From Flavobacteriales bacterium (GTDB lineage: Bacteria > Bacteroidota > Bacteroidia > Flavobacteriales_F > PHOS-HE28): a DNA stretch of 64,000 nt. The stretch's first letter is position 1. Every line of letters begins with the position of its first letter. Below are positions 59,638 to 64,000 of the stretch, one piece after another. The notes under the pieces were generated by a model. It had not been told where the DNA came from and did no database searches. It was given only the letters and a program-made list of their open reading frames with translations. A program made the translations under genes and the position numbers. The DNA lies in contig JADJAA010000001.1 of assembly GCA_016704485.1 (NCBI GenBank), forward strand, positions 2,046,001-2,110,000. The letters are read 5' to 3'.

Positions 59638-61911
59638 TCAGGGCTTGGCCGAAGTTGTGGTCTTCGCCTTGGGAGCAGTGGCGTTACTCTTCACCTTTGA
59701 CTCCTTGATCTCAATTCCTGATGTAGGTTCCGGAACCACTTCAGGTTTGCGTTCGACCAATGTCATTTCATTCACCAAGTGACCGGCACCAGCGTATTTA
59801 TCAATGGTCCACAGCACGTAGCGAATGTCCACACTAATCGTGCGTTGCAATTCCGGCTCGAACGAGATATCGCCGCTCATGGATTCCCAGTTACCATCGA
59901 ATGCGATACCGATCATTTCGCCATTGCCATTGATCACGACACTGCCGCTGTTACCACCGGTAATGTCGTTGTTGCTGATGAAACAGATGTTCAGATCTCC
60001 GTTCTTATCCGCGTAACGACCGAAGTCCTTCTTCAGGTACATTTCCTTCTCACGCGCACTGATGCGGAATTCATCATTGGTGGGATCCTCTTTCTCCAGA
60101 ATACCCTTGTACGTCGTCTCGTAGGCGTACTTGGCACCATCCATAGGGAAGTAGCTACCAACTGTGCCGTACGTTAAACGCATGGTGCTGTTCGCGTTCG
60201 GATACCACATCTTAGTGGGATCCTTTTCACGCATGGCAGCAACCATCAACCGGTAGCCCTTATCAAGGTCCGCTTGTCCGGCATCCGCTGCTGGTCCGAT
60301 CACATTACGGTAATGGTTCAAGCAACTTTCGGATGCTTGGAATCCAGGGTCTTTTTCCAAGGTCTTCAAATTTGGTTTCGCTAGGAAGGCATCCAATCGC
60401 GCACGGTCGGTCAACATGCTTTTCTTGAACATATCCGCTGCCCAAGCATCGAAGTTGCTCTTGTATTTCTTCTCAACGGTCATCATGATGTCCGGCTGCA
60501 AGCCACGCTCCACGTCATCATGGATCATGCGGAACATGGTGGCCGTTACTTTTTCATCTATGGCAGGAACGTAGTCCTTCCAGAATTCATCTGCCGCTGC
60601 TTGTACGCGGGCAACTCCCGCTGCGATCTTGGCGGCATCAGGCTCCTTTTCCGCTAAGGCCGCTTTCAATCCGAACAAGCGGAAACCGAGAATGATCATT
60701 TCGCTTCCGAATGCTCCTTCCTGCATGTAGACCAACGCTTTCTCGGTCTTTGCACGCTCCGTGTAGCCTTTGTCCAATAGGTTAATGATCTCACCATACT
60801 TCGCTTTGCGACCGGCGTCCGCATTCACCCATGCCATCAGCTCATCTTCTTGCTTTTTCTTCTTGTCATAAACGTGTAAACGCTTCAGACCACGTTGCTG
60901 CCCAATGAAATATTTCCAGTAGTTGCTCACTTGTGCATGCTTGCTGGCATACTTCAAACGCACGGCATTGTCCTGATCCATGAACTCGTCATAGACATCC
61001 AATTTAGCACGGCGCACTTTTACACGACTCGGCTGTTCCACATCCAATGCCAATTGAACTCCTTGGCTGCTGAGGAAACGATCGGTGGATCCAGGGTAGC
61101 CCATGATCATTGCAAAATCACCTTCCTTAACACCTTCCATGCTTATTGGGAAATGGAATTTCGGTACGTAAGGAATGTTCGCTTCGGAATAGTCTGCTGG
61201 CTCTCCATCAGCGCCCGTATAAACGCGGAACATGCTGAAGTCACCCGTGTGGCGAGGCCACATCCAATTGTCGGTATCACCTCCGAATTTTCCGATGGAG
61301 CTGGGAGGTGTGCCCACTAAACGCACATCCTGATATGACTTGTAGGTGAAGATGTAGAACTCGTTACCTTCGAACATTTGTTTGAAGTCCGCGCTCATGC
61401 CATTCTCGGAACCGATCTTGCCGGTAAGTGTTGCAGAGATCTCATCAATAGCTGCGGCACGTTCTTCTTCGGTCATACCATCTTTCAGCACAGCCAATAC
61501 TTCAGCGGTAACATCATCGATCCGTTGCAGGAAGCTCACTGCGAAACCGGCGGGCTGCTCATCCTTTCGGGTCATCGCCCAGAAGCCATCCGTTAGGTAA
61601 TCATGCTCTACAGTGCTCAAGCCTTGAACTGCATCGTAACCACAATGGTGGTTGGTGAGGAACAAGCCCTCGGCACTTACCATTTCGCCGCTACAGAAAC
61701 CACCGCCCAAACGAATAACACCGTCCTTGATGCTGCTCTTATTGATGTTGTAAATGTCATCCGCAGTAAGCTTGAAGCCGAGCTTTTGCATGTCGGCTTC
61801 ATTGATCTGCTTCAGTTTGTTCAATAGCCACATGCCCTCATCAGCGCGTGCAGCAAGTACCACTGTAAAGGCGACACAGAGGGTCAGAAAACGTTTCATC
61901 ATGGTGTTCAT
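59638..61911 (-). CDS. S46 family dipeptidyl peptidase (DPP7/DPP11 type)
   Basis: 757 residues with a signal peptide (LTLCVAFTVVLAARA). The chymotrypsin-like triad is visible as His in FLTNHHCGYDA (~94), Ser in GGNSGSVV, and an Asp in between (TDNWMWPRHTGDF region). S46 enzymes release dipeptides from peptide N-termini in the periplasm of protein-eating Bacteroidota. The S1-site segment reads IAFDGNWES; as I recall, Gly there goes with DPP7 (hydrophobic P1) and Arg with DPP11 (acidic P1), so DPP7 is more likely. A perfect -7 element lies at 61960-61967. Confidence 0.92.
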   Translation of the reverse strand: MNTMMKRFLTLCVAFTVVLAARADEGMWLLNKLKQINEADMQKLGFKLTADDIYNINKSSIKDGVIRLGGGFCSGEMVSAEGLFLTNHHCGYDAVQGLSTVEHDYLTDGFWAMTRKDEQPAGFAVSFLQRIDDVTAEVLAVLKDGMTEEERAAAIDEISATLTGKIGSENGMSADFKQMFEGNEFYIFTYKSYQDVRLVGTPPSSIGKFGGDTDNWMWPRHTGDFSMFRVYTGADGEPADYSEANIPYVPKFHFPISMEGVKEGDFAMIMGYPGSTDRFLSSQGVQLALDVEQPSRVKVRRAKLDVYDEFMDQDNAVRLKYASKHAQVSNYWKYFIGQQRGLKRLHVYDKKKKQEDELMAWVNADAGRKAKYGEIINLLDKGYTERAKTEKALVYMQEGAFGSEMIILGFRLFGLKAALAEKEPDAAKIAAGVARVQAAADEFWKDYVPAIDEKVTATMFRMIHDDVERGLQPDIMMTVEKKYKSNFDAWAADMFKKSMLTDRARLDAFLAKPNLKTLEKDPGFQASESCLNHYRNVIGPAADAGQADLDKGYRLMVAAMREKDPTKMWYPNANSTMRLTYGTVGSYFPMDGAKYAYETTYKGILEKEDPTNDEFRISAREKEMYLKKDFGRYADKNGDLNICFISNNDITGGNSGSVVINGNGEMIGIAFDGNWESMSGDISFEPELQRTISVDIRYVLWTIDKYAGAGHLVNEMTLVERKPEVVPEPTSGIEIKESKVKSNATAPKAKTTTSAKP

Positions 61912-61959
61912 TGGTTCAATGGCCGGTATTCAACACGTTGATTCGTGGAAAACGGGCTG

Positions 61960-61967
61960 CAAAGGTA
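61960..61967 (-). promoter_or_regulatory. -7 promoter element of the S46 peptidase gene
   Basis: TACCTTTG on the minus strand, exact TAnnTTTG, 48 bases before the ATG at 61911. Confidence 0.62.
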
Positions 61968-62026
61968 CAATTTTGTTGATGATCTCAGGTCCATGTTCCG
62001 GCCAAAGTGACCTATCAATGGATCCT

Positions 62027-62629
62027 CTAGTTTTTCGGAGCGACCGGCTTCCAGGGTATTGGGAACAACAATTCATCAGCCAGCTTCCCGAAGTTCTTCA
62101 ACTTCGCAGGAGTCCCTACGCGGCCGGTTACTTTTTTGTCCTTGTCATTGGCGACTACCTGGATCGCCATGCTTGGCAGGTCCGTTACCGGCCCATCATA
62201 CACGTCCTCCATTTCGAAGAAACCGATCCGGTACGCTTCGTTGATGAGCATTATGATGGTGTCCTGTCCTACCCATCCTTCATGCTGTCCGATCTTTTCC
62301 ACATTGCTATTGCCGCTGAACGTGGCGTACCCGCTGCGGTAAACGTTGATCCAATAGGCTTTGCACGTACCGAAACACGGTGTGCGGCCAATGCTGAATA
62401 CCAAGGAGTCCTCTTTTTCGCCTCCGCCCATCTTATGGGAGTCAGGGATAGGATGGTCCATATTGGATTCCATACCTTCCACCAATTCCTCGGCCACAGG
62501 TAAGACCGGCGTGGGATCAACTTTCGCAGTGTCCACCCCAACCGCAGTTTCGATCACTTTCTCTTTGTCCTTGCATGCTGTTGAAAAGGAGAGCAATGCA
62601 ATGGCCGCGATATAGGTCAGCGTTTTCAT
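62027..62629 (-). CDS. DUF6438-like lipoprotein
   Basis: 200 residues with a lipoprotein signal (ALLSFSTAC, Cys ~19) and a Lys/Asp-rich linker. Then comes a domain with FSIGRTPCFGTCKAYWINVYRSGYATFSG, in which the Cys-Phe-Gly-x-Cys pair and following beta strands match the DUF6438 pattern. Function unknown; probably periplasmic. It lies between the S46 and yidC units without overlap. Confidence 0.82.
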   Translation of the reverse strand: MKTLTYIAAIALLSFSTACKDKEKVIETAVGVDTAKVDPTPVLPVAEELVEGMESNMDHPIPDSHKMGGGEKEDSLVFSIGRTPCFGTCKAYWINVYRSGYATFSGNSNVEKIGQHEGWVGQDTIIMLINEAYRIGFFEMEDVYDGPVTDLPSMAIQVVANDKDKKVTGRVGTPAKLKNFGKLADELLFPIPWKPVAPKN

Positions 62630-62723
62630 GTTACGATCTCTTATGCACGTTGCGTGCCGAATTCAGATGAACCCGATCCAGGAGAGGGCGGCCGTAAAGA
62701 AGTTGGTTCGTCCTGTTCGCTAC

Positions 62724-64000
62724 TTAACGTCGTTTAACGGCTTTTTGCTGCTTCTGAATATCCTCCAATCGCTGCTGCCACTTGCTTTTCTTTTTCGGGG
62801 TCTTCATATTCACTAACAACTGTTCGCGGATCTTGTCCTCGTCCACGAAAAGTTTCTTCAGCAAGGTCATCTGCAGAATACTGATCATGTTGGCCAATAG
62901 GTAGTAATAGCTCAATCCAGCAGGTAAGCTGTTCATGAAGAAAAGCATCATGAACGGGAAGATGTACATCATGGTCTTCATACCCGGCATGCCCTGCTGC
63001 GTTGGCATGTTCTGGCTGTTGATCCACGTGTAGAAAACAGTACTTACTGCCATAAGTATGGTGAACAGACTTACGTGTTCGCCATAGCCCGGAATGGAGA
63101 AGGGAAGGCTGGCAATAGAGTCGTACGTGCTGAGGTCATCCGCCCATAAGAAGCCCTGTTGGCGCAATTCTATACTGCTGGGGAAGAACCGGAACATGGC
63201 GAACAATACCGGCATTTGCACAAGCATAGGTAAGCATCCGCTTGCTGGATTGACCCCTGCTTTGCGGTACAATTCCATGGAGGCTTGTTGCTTTTTCAAC
63301 GCATCGCCATCCTTGAACTTCGCTGTGATGGCTTCCATCTCTGGCTTCAGAACACGCATTTTGGCACTGGATACGAAGTTCTTCCACGTAAGCGGCATCA
63401 GCATCAGTTTGATGACCACCGTCAATACGAGGATGATCACGCCGTAGCCCCAACCCCAACCTGATAGCCAGTTGAAGATCGGGATGACAAGCCATTTGTT
63501 CATCCAGCCGAATATGCCCCAACCCAGGTCGATGATGCGATCGAATTGTGGTACTTCGGTACGGCGCAACGTGCCATAATGGTTCGGGCCGAGGTAGAAG
63601 CGCATCGGAAAACTGACCGCCGCTCCACGTTCCTTTTCGAAGAAAAGTTCGGCTTCGTAATGTTTGGTGTGTAGCGTGTCCTCCAGCGGGGTTATGGCGA
63701 TCTTCGATCCGTTGGCAAATCCCTCTTCGCTTACCATGGCAACCGTGAAGAAGTCCTGCTTGAAGGCGACCCAATTGGTCTTGCCCTCCAGCTTCTTTTC
63801 ATCTTCCGATGATTCACTCAGGAGATCCCTGTTCTCGCTGAAGTATTTATAGTAAACGCTTGATTTCTGAAGTTCCCCGTCGCGGTATTTCTCATTGCTG
63901 AGTCCATTCAAACTCCAGCGGAACGCTACGTTCTTGGGGTCAACTTCATTCTCCATACCCACCAGTTCCATCTTGGTGTCAAGGAAGAAGCCGGAAGTAT
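62724..64000 (-). CDS. yidC: membrane protein insertase YidC, 5' end outside the window
   Basis: About 425 residues from the right edge to the stop; the frame stays open to base 64000 without a start, so the N-terminal helix and part of the periplasmic domain are missing. The conserved core is clear: YGVIILVLTVVIKLMLMPLTW, KMRVLKPEMEAITAKF, MELYRKAGVNPASGCLPMLVQMPVLFAMFRFF, and a terminal Lys/Arg-rich tail (SKWQQRLEDIQKQQKAVKRR). YidC inserts inner-membrane proteins alone or with SecYEG. Confidence 0.95.
   Translation of the reverse strand, partial: TSGFFLDTKMELVGMENEVDPKNVAFRWSLNGLSNEKYRDGELQKSSVYYKYFSENRDLLSESSEDEKKLEGKTNWVAFKQDFFTVAMVSEEGFANGSKIAITPLEDTLHTKHYEAELFFEKERGAAVSFPMRFYLGPNHYGTLRRTEVPQFDRIIDLGWGIFGWMNKWLVIPIFNWLSGWGWGYGVIILVLTVVIKLMLMPLTWKNFVSSAKMRVLKPEMEAITAKFKDGDALKKQQASMELYRKAGVNPASGCLPMLVQMPVLFAMFRFFPSSIELRQQGFLWADDLSTYDSIASLPFSIPGYGEHVSLFTILMAVSTVFYTWINSQNMPTQQGMPGMKTMMYIFPFMMLFFMNSLPAGLSYYYLLANMISILQMTLLKKLFVDEDKIREQLLVNMKTPKKKSKWQQRLEDIQKQQKAVKRR

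Overview
The window is a chromosomal piece from a member of the Bacteroidota, most likely Flavobacteriales-like and close to 50 % GC by eye. Four things point there: a flexirubin-type pigment cluster, type IX secretion (T9SS) sorting domains, an S46 dipeptidyl peptidase with other Bacteroidota-type families, and many upstream regions with the Bacteroidota -7 element TAnnTTTG rather than a sigma70 -10 box. I see no rRNA, tRNA, CRISPR array, insertion sequence or prophage.

Positions 1-25534 form one large gene cluster for an aryl polyene-dialkylresorcinol ester (flexirubin-type pigment). The minus-strand arm (4856 to the left edge) encodes an aromatic amino acid ammonia lyase, ketoreductase, ketosynthase, acyl carrier protein, LpxL-like acyltransferase and the start of a hotdog dehydratase that runs off the window. 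Divergent from it are a fused MMPL exporter/lysophospholipid acyltransferase/methyltransferase and a CrtI-like oxidoreductase. Convergent to those is a flavin-dependent halogenase-like enzyme. Next come a minus-strand operon (beta-barrel-like protein, C45 Ntn acyltransferase/hydrolase, AMP-ligase, small secreted protein) and a MATE exporter. On the plus strand follow darA, darB and a tightly coupled six-gene operon: small HTH-like protein, BtrH-like protein, ABC ATPase, ABC permease, ketosynthase, and a chain-length-factor-like ketosynthase without the active cysteine. The likely logic is ammonia lyase -> aryl acid -> AMP-ligase/ACP -> KS/CLF, KR and DH extension -> aryl polyene; DarA/DarB -> dialkylresorcinol; a still unassigned acyltransferase joins the two; halogenase and methyltransferase tailor; MMPL/ABC/MATE move precursors or product.

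25535-37600 holds a repeat-rich, structured intergenic region, two T9SS cargo proteins (one with an intramolecular-chaperone domain), a membrane glycosyltransferase, icd, a YwqK-like protein, dnaX, an orphan T9SS C-terminal-domain remnant, the rpsF-rpsR-rplI operon and a bestrophin-like channel. 37601-46353 holds a probable copper-related trio (small CxxxC protein, outer-membrane protein, MbnP-like lipoprotein), aconitase, an OmpA-family protein, a UMF1-type transporter and L-2-hydroxyglutarate oxidase. 46354-64000 is mostly housekeeping and hypothetical genes: DinB, YdcF-like, purB, EI24, htpG, a secreted protein with dockerin-like repeats, an esterase, a small MscS channel, GDYXXLXY and DUF2157 proteins, an S46 peptidase, a DUF6438 lipoprotein and the C-terminal part of YidC.

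All assignments come from reading the sequence and recalling family motifs; no database search was run.
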